A DNA stretch of 64,000 bases from Sodiomyces alkalinus F11 (lineage: Eukaryota; Ascomycota; Sordariomycetes; Glomerellales; Plectosphaerellaceae): NCBI RefSeq assembly GCF_003711515.1, contig NW_021167091.1:1-64000 (forward strand), written 5' to 3'. The notes under the pieces were generated by a model. It had not been told where the DNA came from. It did not search any database and worked only from the letters and a program-made list of their open reading frames with translations. Both the position numbers and the translations under genes were made by a program. The stretch's first letter is position 1. Every line of letters begins with the position of its first letter. Shown here in pieces: positions 47,294 to 59,285 of this stretch.

Positions 47294-50200
47294 TTAGTAT
47301 TTTAATTCTTGAATTCGGGTATAAGGTGGTATATCGTAGTCAGGTAACGTGTTGTCTTTATAGCCTAAATTCATATAACCGCCTAGTGTATTATGTAAGT
47401 CTTTAGGTAGACCGTTAGTTATTATATCGGCTATATTAAATTTAGTATCTATATAAACAACCTTTATTTTATTATTTTGAAGCTGTTGTCGGTAGTAATG
47501 ATACTGACGGTCTATATGCTTTACACGTTTATGAAATTCAGGATTTTCATAAAGCTTCTTTGCGCTTTCGCTGTCTATTAATATAGTCGGAATCGGTATA
47601 TTAATATTATTATTATTATTATTATACAAACCAAAATTTATATCAGTAAATAACCTAAGGTTATCTACTAGGTCTGTATATATATTATGTATATAGATTC
47701 CTTCTTTAAAAGCTTCGGTTAAAGCCATATATTCTGATTCTGTTATTGATAAAGTAACGACTTTCTGTTTAGTAGAAGTCCAGCTTATTAAATTATTTAC
47801 ACCTATATAGTAGATGTAGCCTGACGTAGAAGTCCTGTCTTCGATTATATCTGAAAAACTAGCGTTAGAATAACCGTATATATTAAGGTCTTTTTTATTA
47901 GAACAGTTATATAAAAGCCCGATATTAGGAAAAGTACTTATGTAGGCCCAGACTCGATTTAACGATACAGTATGCTCTGAAGACGGATTACTCATATATC
48001 GAGCACACTTATTAACATCGTAGGTTATATCTGGTCTTAAGTGTAGTGCTAAATATAATAAAGCACCGATTTCTTGTTAGTATATTTTAATATCGGCTTT
48101 TAACGCCTGTTCTTGATTTGGTACAAGGACCTTTTTATTTATATAGGGGGTATCAACGCGGTTGAGGCTTCGTTTATTATACTTATCGAGGATCTTATTC
48201 GTATAAGGCAACTGATTTATAGAAAGGGTCTTATTTGATTTATTTATAGTAATTTCGTGGCCTAAAAAGGCATAAAGTTCACCTAGTTCTTTAAGTGAAA
48301 TCTTCTTCGATATTTCAGTAAAGAAATACTATATCGGTATAGTAGAAGGGCTTAGTATTACTATATCGTCTATATAGGATAGTAGTATAGCACGGTCTGT
48401 TTTATTCTTATAAAAATTAAATATACCGTTATCGAAATCAGAGACTAGGCAGCCGATATCGCGGAGTATTTTTACTAGGAAATTATACTAAAGTCTGAGG
48501 CTTTATTTTAAAGAGTATAAAGCTTTATTTAGTTTACAAACTAATTTATTATTATTATTATTATTAGTAGAGCCTTCATTTTCCTCGAAGCCTGTGGGTT
48601 ATATAGTATAAATCTCGGTATCTATATCAGCGTGAACAAAAGCGTTCTTTACGTCGAACTATCTAAAATTCCAGCCTAGGGATACGCCTAGTATAAAAGC
48701 TAATCTATAGCTCTCAGGTCTACAGGTGGTAGAAAAGGTTTCTAAATAATCAATACCGAGTACTTAATTAAACCCTTACATACACCATCGTGCTTTATAT
48801 TTTATAGCCTCGCCTTTATCGTTATATTTAATCTTATATACCTAACGGCCTCCTAAGACGTTTAAGGCATTTTTCTGCTTATTATTATTATTATTGTTGT
48901 TATTATATTAAGGCGTATCTTTTATACTTATTAAATCCCAGGTGTTTCTATATTTAAGTTCTGTTATTTCAGCTACCATAGCTTCTATCCACTTATCTTT
49001 ATTAGAGCAGTTCATAGCCTATTTATAAGTAGCTGGTCCGTATAAAGAATTTACAGGTAAAAGAAAGTGGGGATCTTGTTGAAACTGTAGGTTCCCGAGT
49101 ATAGTATCTTTAGTTATATATAATAAGCGCTTATTATCATCGTACGACATATAATCGTTATAGTTTTCCTTCGAAGATTTAGAAGGAATTTAAAGTTCTA
49201 ACCTGGATTTAAGGCCGTTATTAACCGGGTCGGTTATATTATCCTTCTTATTATTTTCGGCTGGAATAATACCACCCGCTACTCGAAGACCCTTTCGTCT
49301 TTTATTATTATTATCCTTATCCTTATCTTCTTCCTCGATTTGGATAGACCTAAACGTACGTTTAGTACTATTATAGTACTCGCCGAGTAGATAAGACTCG
49401 GGGTCGGAAACCGGTTCTGCCTATGGTATATTTATAGTAGGAGATTTATTATTATTATTTATATAGGTTATAGGGTTATTTTTATAAATTATAGTATCTA
49501 AAAAAGAAGTTAGAAACTGATTTTCTAGAATATAAACGTCACGATACCAGGTAGTCTTCCTAGATCGAGGATTATATATTTTATAGTTATAATCGTTATA
49601 AACTACTAAAGCACCCTAAAGTGCTCGTGGATTCAGTTTCTTTGTTTTCGGGTCGTTGTTTTTATAATATATAACGGAACCCTAAACCGGAATATTAGTT
49701 ATATTAGGTTTACGATTTTCTACTAATTCGTAGGGCGTTTTAAACCCTACTGCTGAATTAGGTGTTCTATTATACGTATAAACGGCTGAATAAACCGTAT
49801 CCCCCTAAAGGTATTTTAGTAGGCCTAAGTGGAAAAGAAAATAACGGACTTTTTCTATTATAGTCCTTATAACCCGTTCTATCGAGCCTTGAGTCTTGTA
49901 GGTATACGGGGGTTTTATATTATGATTTATTCCGACGAACAGTCTTTTAAACGAGGCATTCGTGAATTCTTTCCCGCCGTCGGTATCTACTTCTTTTATT
50001 TTTATATTATATTTATTATTTTCAACGGGAATCTTCCACTCTTTTATTACGTTTATAACAGTTATTTCTGATTTATCTATAAGCAGTTTTGCCTATAGAT
50101 ACCGTGTGGAACGGTCTATTATAAAAAGAATCCAACGCTTTCTATTATAGGTTATAGGGTCCATAGGCCCACATAGATCCATATGAACCTTTTTAAGGCA

Positions 50201-52351
50201 GGAAAAATCCTTATATTTATTAATGGATTCTTTATTTATAAGCGTGGCTGACTTGCTTTTTCTATAGGCTTCACAGCTCTGTATTTCTAGTATATCTTCT
50301 TTAGATATATTTATAGTACCTTTATTTATATATTTTAAAGCAGTGGGGGTAATATGTTCTATCCTGTAGTGCCATAGCGTTGTGTTTTCTTTGTTGTTTG
50401 TTGTTTTCCGACGGTTATTTCGGTCTCTTTGTTCTATTCTTTGTTCTACCGGTTTTCTTTGTTCTATCGGTTGTTCTTTTCTTTGTTCTACGACCTGTAT
50501 ATTCCTTTGTGCCCCTGAAGAGTGGGTCTTTAAGTGGGTCTTTAAGTGGGTCTTTTCTGAGACCGTGTTCTTTATGCCTGACTGTTCCTTTGTTCCTAGA
50601 ATCTGTTTCTTTATTCCTCTTCTTTTATCTAAAACAGTCTTCTTTATTCCTGTTATATTTATAGCACTATAGGGCTTTGAGGACCGTGACGACGACCCTA
50701 TTACCCCCCCGTACGTCAGGGCCCGTGCCGAAGCCCAGTAGAGACCGTTGTGTAAAATAGCTCTAGTATAAACGTCGGTTTTATTATGGTTATTTTGGAA
50801 TAGAATAAGCTGGTTATTTCCTGTAAGGCCGTAGATTTTCGTCTTATCTAGGACGGGAAGGCTAATGATATGTATACCTAATTCGGGAATATATAAATAG
50901 TTCTGAAGTAATAGTATTCTTCCTGAATCCCTAAATTGAATACAACAGTCACCAGTACCTGTTACTTTTATTGTATTTGCATCACCCTAACTAGCAGTAC
51001 TTTCGGTAGTTTTATACGTAGAAAAGAGCGTTTTATTTACTATAACGTGTGCTATAGCACCACTATCAATACAAAAATTCAAATCCAATTTAGTTGAACT
51101 ATCTGAAATCCTGTTAATCTTTTCCACTACCCGTCCTATATTTATATTAGTATCTTTATTAATTTGGGGTTTATTTTAAAGGATAAATACCTGTTTAATA
51201 TCTATCAGGTCTTCCGCGTAGGGGTCAGGGAGACGTATAGCCTTAGTTATAATAGGAACGTCTTCTAGAAGAGCCTCGTCGTCCGAGTCTTCTTCTTCTT
51301 CTTCCTGATCTTCTTTTTCTTTTTCTTCTTCTAATTCTTCTTCTTCTTCGGCTTCATCGTCGGCATCAGCTTCGGAAAAAGGCTCCTCCGTAGGGGGTAA
51401 ATCAGAAACTAAATTAATAGTTTCGTCGTTACTTATTTTCCCTAGGAGCTTCTATTACTCACACTAACGGCAGAAATTGAGTATTTCTGTCTCTCGCAAC
51501 GATAGCATCGACGGTTCCGTCTTCTTCTTCGGAGGCTTTTTATTTATATTTGCCCGATTTTAGGTATTTTTCCTCGATCCTGAATTTCCCTTAATTACCT
51601 AGCCAGCAGAGGCTTTTTCAGGGTATAAAAAGAAATAGTTCGTCGGCAGGTATCCAGACCTTTTACAGTTACTACAGAAAAGGGTCTTCTGGTTCTTCTA
51701 CTATTAGCTGCTATTCGACTAGTTTTTCTGATTTTTCTATGCTTTTATAAGCAGGGCCTTTAAGGTGGAGGAGTCGATTTTCCTTAACGCGTCTATTAGT
51801 TTACTAACGATTTTATCGAACGTATAGCTATCGATATCGTGCCTAAGAGCCTACGTGATCTACGAGGTGACTACGTCGTAACGCTCATCGAGGCGGTTCA
51901 GAGTCCAGGCAAAAACCACCTTTTCTAGTAGAATAATATCCCTTCCTCGAAGGATAATCAACCTTTCTTAGACTTTATATAAAAAGTCCTCGAGCGTGGG
52001 GAATTCTAAGATATCTAGGTTAAAAAACGACGTAAGGACGTCGTAGTCTGCTTAAAAACCCTTTTTCTCGTATAGAGATTTCAGCTTTTCCTAGATTTCT
52101 GAAGTAAAATTACGGTCCTAAACCTGCGTCAGGGGCCCGTCTTACAGAGCGGAGAGTAGATCTCCAGTAGTCTTTAAATCTTCTTCTTTTACCTTATTAG
52201 AGGCATTTTTAGGCAGGGGTTTTATAAGCTCTTTTAGTAGCTTTCACTTACGTGCAAAGTAAGCACGCATAGCTATCGTCCAGGTTTAGTAGTCCTGACT
52301 ACCCTTTAGCTTCTTCACGTTGATTTCCTTGAGTTCAGCCTACGCGGGCAT
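47294..52351 (-). pseudogene. Copia-1 Gag-Pol, single frame of 1686 codons with a few stops
   Basis: The ATG at 52351 and the stop at 47294 are in one frame, so Gag and Pol form a single polyprotein. Gag: KGSQDY.TWTIAMRAYFARK near 52300; zinc knuckle about 51690 (CSNCKRSGYLPTNY, His and last Cys now Tyr). Protease CIDSGAIAHV at about 51080, intact. GAG-pre-integrase TLWHYRIEHI at about 50385. Integrase: HMDLCGPM (about 50190), VDTDGGKEF (about 49970) and a Glu in QGSIERVI (about 49890). RT: FDVKNAFVHADI (about 48660), YIDDIVILS (about 48375). RNase H: GYSNASFSD (about 47880), ITESEYMALTEA (about 47740), ILIDSESAKKL. Stops include one after CKLNKALYSLK and one in YTI*P, at former Gln codons. 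Defective in Gag and RT. Confidence 0.93.
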
Positions 52352-53184
52352 CTTTAGAGCTTCTGAACGGTATTTATTTTGTTTATTTTGGATAAGAACT
52401 GACGAAGTTATACTATAAATAAGGAAAACAGTCCTTTTCTTTATTATTTTCTTTATTCTAAGCATAGTCGTGGTCACCACAGCGATGCCTTTATTCGTGC
52501 GGGTCCAAAGTGGAACCGGTATACAGTTCTTTATTCTGAAAGAGGAAAAAACAGCTTCGTAGATAAAGAAAACGATACCCGTACGTGCGAATAACAGAAT
52601 TCCTTTATTTCCAAAGACAGTATTCCTTTATTCCGGCGGATCCAAAGTAGGGCCGGTATAATTCCTTTATTCGCGAGGATCCTAAAATAGGTCTTCGCGT
52701 AGCGAGGGGATTCACGGTCGCGTAGAAAACACGATATTTATATAGGATTCCACGGTCGGAAAACACACAGGGGAAATCTCAGGTAGAACCAAAGACTTAT
52801 AAGCAACAAAGATATCCTAGTATCAACAACTACAATAGCCCTCGTAGTATAGTGGTTATTATATCCGTACGTAAAGAACAGTGCCCCTGTTCAATTTACG
52901 TAATCGTAGCTTTTATGATTTTTCTGATTTTATAGATTTATAAGCGTACGACTAAGCCGACCGACCGATCAAACCGTAGAATCGTAGATATAGAAATATA
53001 GGTCGGTAGAAAGGTAGGTCGGTAGGAAGGTAGGTCGGTAGGAAGGTAGGCAGTGTCGGTAGTATATAGAGTGGTATATCGGATAGGAATACGGACTATT
53101 ATTTAGAATCGGGGGATTCTCTTTTTAGCTTACGACCGTAGGCAATTAAGGAATGTGTTGTTTCGAGACTTTAGTCGAGCTTTT

Positions 53185-53198
53185 CCGGGCTCATAACC
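53185..53198 (-). promoter_or_regulatory. Copia-1 primer-binding site, half-tRNA(iMet) type
   Basis: Next to the 5' LTR the + strand reads CCGGGCTCATAACC, the anticodon arm of initiator-Met tRNA. The element RNA is complementary to it, so the primer would be a tRNA cut in the anticodon loop, as in Drosophila copia and yeast Ty5. It is unmutated here and mutated by one base in Copia-2. Confidence 0.85.
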
Positions 53199-53598
53199 TT
53201 TTAAAGATATCTGACGATATCGGATAAACGGAAGGGACGAAAGTCACGAAAAGCAGTGGAAAAATAAAAAGATAATAATAGGATTATAAGGTAGGATCTC
53301 TGCGCGCGTATTATATCTTCTTCGGATCGAAAAAGGGATTAAGATAAAGGATTTTCGAATAAAGAATAAAGAACGGAAGAACCGAACCAAGGGAACGGGT
53401 TAATATCCTTTATTCTTTATAAAGGATCGATATTGTAATAGTATCGTAATCCATTATATCCTTTATCTGACTCGTAACAGATAAACTAACTCGAAAGAGA
53501 ACGGTCTAGGCTTACGGGGAAGATATCCTTTATTCGAGTATAAAGGATATACTCGAAAGATATTAAGGATATTATTAGTCATATTATTAATATCCAAA
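53199..53598 (-). repeat. Copia-1 5' LTR
   Basis: 400 bp, followed by the right AATAG duplication (53599-53603). It aligns along its length with 46614-47012. Confidence 0.92.
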
Positions 53599-53603
53599 AA
53601 TAG

Positions 53604-55850
53604 TACTACTATACCGGCCCGGGCGGTACTATATAGTAGTTCTAGGGGGTATTACTAAGTCTAGGTTCTACCGGATTATGGGGGTAAGTAGGGTATTAGC
53701 CTAGGGGTAATAACACGGTGGTTATATTTATAGGGAGTAGTATAAGTTAAAGTCCCCTATAAGGACGTAACGGCCCTATAGTAGTGCTATATCGAATATA
53801 TCTTATAGGGATATATTCTAGGGGGTCCTAGCGAACTAGTAGTTCTCTAAGTAGATTAACTAGATTATAAGGGTATTATCTCCAGTTCTAAATATAACCG
53901 CGTAGGTACCGTGGTAGGCCTGCTACGTCTACGTATATAGCAGGTGTCTCTTATATATATATAGGAGGGCGTGGCTTCCTCCTTAGATTAGCCGGTATAC
54001 CCCTTAGGGGGTGTAGGCAGGGCTTTTCGTGAAAGGGTTAAGGCCGGGTTCCTAGATTACTATTATATTATACTCGGCGCGGTACTAAAATAGGAGCTCC
54101 CTCTATGCCTAACTCCTCCTTATACTCTATAAAAGGACCTGGATTCTTATTAATTAAAAGGGGGGGGTTAAGATAGCATGCCCGGTATACCCGGGGTCTA
54201 GCTCTAGGGTTCTTACTACGGTATCTTACTAGTCCCGCGGGGGACTATATAGGCGCTTGTTAGGCCGGGTATTGGGGAGCCCTCCTATCCTCTAGTCCTT
54301 TTTATGGGCTATCCTCTACCTTTATAAAGGGGTCGGTCCTAGTCTTTGGTAATAATAATCAGGGGGAACATCTACGGCTAATATAGGTATACCGCTTCGG
54401 TCTAGCAGGTAATATCGAAGTCCCTGGCTCGGTACTTATAAGCTTCGTGGGTCTTTTTAGCCTTTTTCTATAATAGTCGGTATAAATTATTAAAGGTATC
54501 GTGATCTCCGGTATAGGCGGTATAGTGGCGGGGGCGCCCGGGCGCCGCGGCGTCGTAGTATTTAAGGCCCTATAGGTACGCTAATTCGGGCTTAGCGTAA
54601 TAGCGGTATACCCTCTCCATTATAAAGTAGCCGTTAGCTTTATAGCCAAAGTAAAGGTATTTATAGTATTATAGGGGGCTAAGGTTAGGATTATATAGTT
54701 TATAGATATGGCTACCCCCCTCGAAGAGGAGGGTATTTCGGATAAGGCTTATTACCCTTTCCGATAAAGCCGATTCGATAAGGAGAAGCGCTACCCTGCT
54801 AATACCGTGGCGGGGTACTTATTATCGTGCTTAGAGGATTTTAGCCTCGGGATTTATATCTTATAGGGATACTAATAGGTCTTTTTTGGATAGGGTATTT
54901 AGGACCTCCTAAGGAATAGCCTTAGCTAATATAGGGTAGGTGCGTATAGCTAGGATAGCCCTTTTACTAAAGGCCTTCTTAACCTATTACTCTTCATAGG
55001 TAGTCTATTACTATACCTTTTCCGTAAAGGTAAGGTAAATATCTCCGCTTAGTAGCTTCTGTACCTTTATAGTATTATATTACGTGGTCGTGGTATTTAT
55101 AGTTTAAATAATTTCCTCTAGGGTCTTGGCTCTAAGGGATTAGTCTTTAGGGAGGGTTCCTTAGCGGACGATTAGTTCCTAGTAGTGCTTAGCGGGGATT
55201 ATTTTAGGGGGGCGGGATCTTATAGCGGTACTGCCGCGGGAGCCCGGGCTATAATATTAGCCTAGGCCTTTTTTATACCGCTTATTCCTTTTCGGAGTTC
55301 CTCTTAGATAAGGTGGCGGACGGAAGCGTATAGGTATATTAGTAGCGGCGTGCCAGCGTTATTATAGGTACTATATATTATAATTAGTTCCTCTACTAGC
55401 TCTATAACCTACTTAATCGTATTCCTATTAGCTAGTAGGGCCTGAATTTCTGCTTTAATCTTAGCTATTCTCGGTTCCGGGGGGCGTAGTAATCCCCTTG
55501 CGGTCTTATATTAGTTCCGCGCTATATCCTGCCTTGGGCGGGGGGGGAGCGTTTATACTACGAAAAGTGGGTCCGTGACGAGTTTTACGTTATCGAGGTC
55601 GGGACGACGCTATCCTATATTTCTTGCGGTTATACCGTAGCGCCGGTATTACGGTATCGCTATACTAGTATCCCGGGAGGGAGGCGGTAGTTAGAATTCC
55701 TATCTTAGTAGTTTTATCGATTTTACTCCTATTACGCGCCTGTGGTGGATAGGCGTGTCGAAATCGCTTTTTTATAGAAAGGGGTGTATCGAAAGCAGTA
55801 ACCGTCCGCTCTTCGGCTACGAGGTCGCGCCTATATAATATAAGGCGTTA
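53604..55850 (-). mobile_element. LINE-C, 5' part: ORF1 and endonuclease start (family I)
   Basis: Continues LINE-C beyond Copia-1. The endonuclease is readable: NIIVI.EPGLNPFTKSPAY (about 54090-54030) and VLIGDFNLYYS (about 53760-53730, the His now Tyr). Upstream, ORF1 C-terminal sequence (..YYDAAAPGR..HYTAYTGDHDTF.., about 54570-54480) matches the inverted fragment at 60255-60400. The ORF1 N-terminal half (55600-54600) is too decayed for domain calls. The 5' end near 55850 is a guess from loss of LINE-like composition. Confidence 0.78.
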
Positions 55851-56300
55851 TTATTTAATATTAAAGCGCTTATACTTAACGGTAAAGCGCTACTACTATA
55901 GCCCGACAAATTACTTAAGGCGCGACTCTATACTATTCAGCGTCTTATGGATATCTTTCGCTATTTGCTAATAGGCGTTAGCAACTTCCTTAGCGTAACG
56001 CCGAGTAATAATAGCATTCTTAGTAGCCGACCGGTTACTCTTCTACACTGACTAACCCAGAGTCTCCCTAAGGATAACCTAGTATCGGACTACTATAGCC
56101 TAATACTATATAGGATTAATAAAAGTACAATACAGGATTAATAAAGGGATACAATACTTACGCGGCGACTCTTATTCAGGCTACCTTTCTTAATAGCGAT
56201 AACTAATACCTTTTATAGCTACTCGGTAGTATTCTTACTAATAATAGGAAGCTACTATATATATTAGACTAACTAGACTACGGAGTAGTCTATAATAAGA
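55851..56300. other. Unassigned RIP-mutated sequence
   Basis: Could be the 5' UTR of LINE-C or a further part of the unit at 56305-56740. No frame or repeat recognised. Confidence 0.4.
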
Positions 56301-56304
56301 GGGG

Positions 56305-56740
56305 CTATAAGAATAATAATAAAGATATATAACTTACCACACAGTATTCAAGGCTATTATACTTAGAATAGTAATAGTACTTATTCGTCTGCCCACTATT
56401 ATCGGCATAGCGGTATATCTCGGCCTTAATACTATACGTCTTCTCCTTAAGGTTAATCGCCACTAACTTACTCGTATAATGTATATAAGGGGCCCTTAGA
56501 TCCCCGCCTATACTCATATCCACCACCTTCTAGCGGGGAGCGACCGATAAAGCAGCAGTTAATAACAACGTAGCCGTAATAGGAGCAGGAGGCTCTAGTA
56601 TAGCTAGCTATAGGGTAAACTGCCTAGCAGACTATAAGGTCAACGCCGTAACCGTGGTCTTAAGCCTCTTAGAGGCCCGCGTTATACGTACGGGAGTAAC
56701 GACGCGTTTATTATTATTATCTTCCTATAAAGGTATAATA
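56305..56740 (-). pseudogene. Unrecognised small ORF, RIP-degraded
   Basis: I do not recognise it. A minus frame of about 140 codons starts near 56740 (ATA GTT ATT ATA.. where ATG is plausible) and runs TPVRITRASKRLKTTVTAL.., VVDMSIGGDLRAPYI, KLVAINLKEKTYSIKAEIY and a Tyr-rich end (NKYYYYSKYNSLEYCVV). The Tyr cluster may be former Cys/His of a zinc-binding motif changed by RIP. Stops at TAG are consistent with Gln. Neighbours are LINE-C and a Gypsy-like 3' end. Confidence 0.45.
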
Positions 56741-57009
56741 ACTATACTATATCGCGTGGTTAGCTAGTATTATAGACTGGAGACGGGTCTAGAACCACTT
56801 ATAAGATAGTAGTTAGTTAATTAGTTAATTAGTTATTTAATTAAGACTATAAAACCGTTAGTACGCGATGCCTTAGATTGGGTAGAACTTACTAGGCGTA
56901 GTATAATCGAAAAATTAAGTATAGGAGAGGACGAAAAGAATAGAAAGAGAGAATATCGGCAGGTTACGAGATATCTCTAATAAGCAGTTATATAGGCAAC
57001 TATTTTTAG
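56741..57009. other. Unassigned spacer
   Basis: Contains a TTAGTTAA short tandem (about 56811-56845). No gene seen. Confidence 0.4.
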
Positions 57010-57768
57010 TCTACCGAAGGAAGCTATACATTCGCGGGGGGAGTAATATCGGGCCCCACGTAATACTAGGAAGGAGAGTCTTTATAGATAAATAAAAAGG
57101 ATAACCTAGAAGAATAAAGGGGCGGATTAGAAAGCCCGGGAAGTAGCTCTTTAGAAACCTATTAGGGTCCCGGATAGAGTAGCCTTTATTAGTGGATTAA
57201 AGGGAGGGAATATATACCCGAGTTAGAGCCCCGGGGGTTTATATAGGCACTAAGCGGGGACCTATTAGGGTCCCGTTATAGAGAGTTCTAGTTCGGGGTA
57301 ATAAGGGATTTAGGAACGGACTCGGGGACTAGGTTCGGAAAAGCCAAGAGGCCGGCACGGATTAGGCGCTCCTAAGGATAAGAGTATCCAGGGGAGGTCG
57401 CTATATCAGGTGCCTATAGCAGTGGTCATACTAGTTCCTAAGTATAAACCTATTAGGGTCTAGCTGCTCTTGGTCTAAGACACCTTAAGGTATAAATAAA
57501 GCAGTTATCACACAGTAAACACAATAGCCCCTCGAAGTAAATACAATAGCCCTTAAGGAAGCAAACAAAGCAGTCCTCAAGGAGCAGTAAAGCGTAGTCT
57601 TAAGGAGCGGGGGAGCCTCCCCTTTAAAGAGGGAGGCTAGCGATTAATCTGATTCTTTGGTTACCCCCACGTTTAGTCCCATCACTTTCCCACTCGTGAA
57701 CCTATTAGGGACCCCTTTGGTTCCTTACTGCCTCTACCTTTTCACTCTTTACGACTACCTATTTAACA
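57010..57768 (+). mobile_element. 3' end of the probable Gypsy element
   Basis: Non-coding 3' part with a purine-rich run just before the LTR (AGGGGAGGT, 57390-57398), then the LTR. It repeats GGACCTATTAGGGTCCC-like imperfect palindromes (about 57163 and 57270). No pol sequence precedes it, so the element is 5'-truncated. The sequences flanking the LTR do not form a target duplication. Confidence 0.65.
57404..57768 (+). repeat. LTR of the probable Gypsy element (3')
   Basis: 365 bp, starts TATCAGGTGCC and ends TATTTAACA. It aligns with 21198-21560 and is less mutated toward its 3' half, which faces the MTR3 unit. Confidence 0.8.
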
Positions 57769-57909
57769 TTTATCTTATCAAAGGGAAGTCGTTAAAGTAG
57801 TTCTTTTAGTACGGTTATAAAGGGTTCTCGGTTTACTATACTGGCTCCGCTAGTATAATTTTTGAACGGTAGTAGGATTAGTAAAAGGGTATATCGTTAC
57901 TTAGTAATT
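57769..57909. other. Short spacer before the MTR3 unit
   Basis: TA-rich; nothing recognised. Confidence 0.4.
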
Positions 57910-58095
57910 AAGACTCTTAATGATTAGATATAGTGTAATCGGAACGGTCTAAATAGTGTTAAAATTAAAGGTTAAATTGAGTAAGGCAATTATGTATAAT
58001 TATAACTTTGCAGGACCGTCAGGGAACTGCTACCACCATAATCTATATGGTGAAGATTCTGCAGGTGTCTACCCGGATTGCCGAGATTATAATCT
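57910..58095 (+). repeat. Left inverted repeat of the MTR3 unit
   Basis: Pairs with 59283-59490. Its homology with the copy at 20455-20645 extends inward to about 58135 (GGTTGCGTAA block in reverse). The differences from the right arm include many C/T and G/A changes. Confidence 0.8.
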
Positions 58096-58269
58096 TGGTC
58101 AAATCCGGTCCGTTACGCAACCGTAAAACTACGGTCTGTTCAACAGGGTCTGAAATTCAAATCTGATTTCAGCTCGTAGCTGCAAACCACTTCTTAACCC
58201 GTGCTCGTTACTTCTACCTGCCTCGGAGTTGAGCCTCTCCCACAACGGCTGCCGTGTATAGTCCGGGGA

Positions 58270-59285
58270 ATGACAGGCCGACGAAGAATTAACGGGCCGT
58301 CTGGTCTCACCTTCTCTCCTGTTTACTTGGAAGATGAGGTTGCCTCTTCACGCAAACAGTCGAGGACAAGGCCGGCGACGACTACAAGGAATCTCTGTTC
58401 GTCTTCATCATCCAACTCGATATTCCCAGTGCTGACTTTCCGACATCAGTTCTAAAGACCGGCGTTGCCCCCGCTTCCTCCGGATCTGCCTACTTGGAGA
58501 TTGAAAACCCAGTTGGGAGTTTTAATGTCAGCACAAGCGGAATGAAACTAGTCTGCACTGTACATGGTCCACGTGCTCTTCCTAAGTCGGCACCATTTTC
58601 ACCGCACCTCGTTCTTTCAACCCACGTGAAATACGCTCCTTTCGCAACGCGTCAGAGACGGGGATATCTCCGCGACTTCAGCGAGCAGGACCTCAGTGCC
58701 CATCTCGAGTTGGCACTACGCGGCGTCATTGTGGGCGAACGGTGGCCCAAAAGCAACCTCGACGTTACCGTCACCGTCCTCGAGGGAGATCACGAGCAAG
58801 AGATGTCGCGAATTCAGGGTCATGGTGATTGGCATATGATGAATGTTTTATCTGGGTGCATTACGGTAGCCTCGGCTGCCATTGCTGATGCAGGCGTGGA
58901 CTGTGTTGATATGGTTGCTGGAGGAGTTTCCGCCCTAGTTGCAGGGAGTAACGGACAGTCACCCAGCGTTATGCTAGACCCCGTCGGTTTGGAGACCGAG
59001 TCACTCTTGGGCGGGTGCTGCATCGCTTATATGCCCAACAGGGATGAAATCACTAATCTCTGGGTCAGAGGCCAAAGTTTGTCTTCGGACGTTCTATTGC
59101 AGACAAAACTGGTTCACGGGGCAATCCAAGCATCTAAGGCAAGCCATTGTGTTATCGTAGGAGAGCTAGTTAGTTCTGCTGGAATAACCGAAAACATTAG
59201 GACCTGCTCGGGGAGACCGAAGAATGTTGAACAGGCCGTGAGATACGGTTACGTAACGGGCACGGATTTCACCGAAGGATTGTAA
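58270..59285 (+). CDS. MTR3: Exosome complex subunit MTR3-type (RNase PH-fold ring subunit), spliced
   Basis: Non-catalytic ring subunit of the RNA exosome (3'-5' RNA processing and decay, nucleus and cytoplasm), family MTR3/EXOSC6. Exons 58270-58396 and 58450-59285; the 53-nt intron has GT..AG ends and a GCTGAC branch point, and splicing gives RNLFLKTGVAP, the family pattern. About 320 residues. Markers in order are MTGRRRINGPSG, SGSAYLEIE, HLVLSTHVKYAPFATR, RRGYLRDFSEQDL, ALRGVIVGERWPKS, NVLSGCITVASAAIADAG and YMPNRDEITNLW. Length and domain extent look normal and there are no stops. The TAA stop (59283-59285) lies at the inner edge of the right inverted repeat. The C-terminal 45 residues are not family-typical as far as I can judge. 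Confidence 0.9.

Larger units (their letters stand above)
46614..53598 (-). mobile_element. Copia-1: near-complete Ty1/copia retrotransposon, nested in LINE-C
   Basis: About 7.0 kb with two LTRs (46614-47012 and 53199-53598), an AATAG duplication, a primer-binding site next to the 5' LTR, a polypurine tract (CCCCTCC on +, 47013-47019) next to the 3' LTR and one Gag-Pol frame. The two LTRs differ mainly by RIP-type transitions. The coding part has only scattered stops, so it is one of the least decayed elements here, though inactive. Confidence 0.95.

Noticed and set aside
49829..50150. Plus-strand frames of 80 and 62 codons
   Set aside because: Shadows of the Copia-1 integrase on the minus strand.
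50380..50672. Plus-strand frames rich in Phe/Leu/Cys that look like membrane proteins
   Set aside because: Antisense to a Gln/Lys/Thr-rich linker of Copia-1 Gag-Pol containing a three-fold 12-bp repeat.
53185..53198. Fragment of an initiator tRNA gene
   Set aside because: Only the anticodon-arm stretch is present, exactly at the LTR edge; it is the primer-binding site.
58820..59023. 67-codon minus-strand frame
   Set aside because: Antisense shadow of MTR3.
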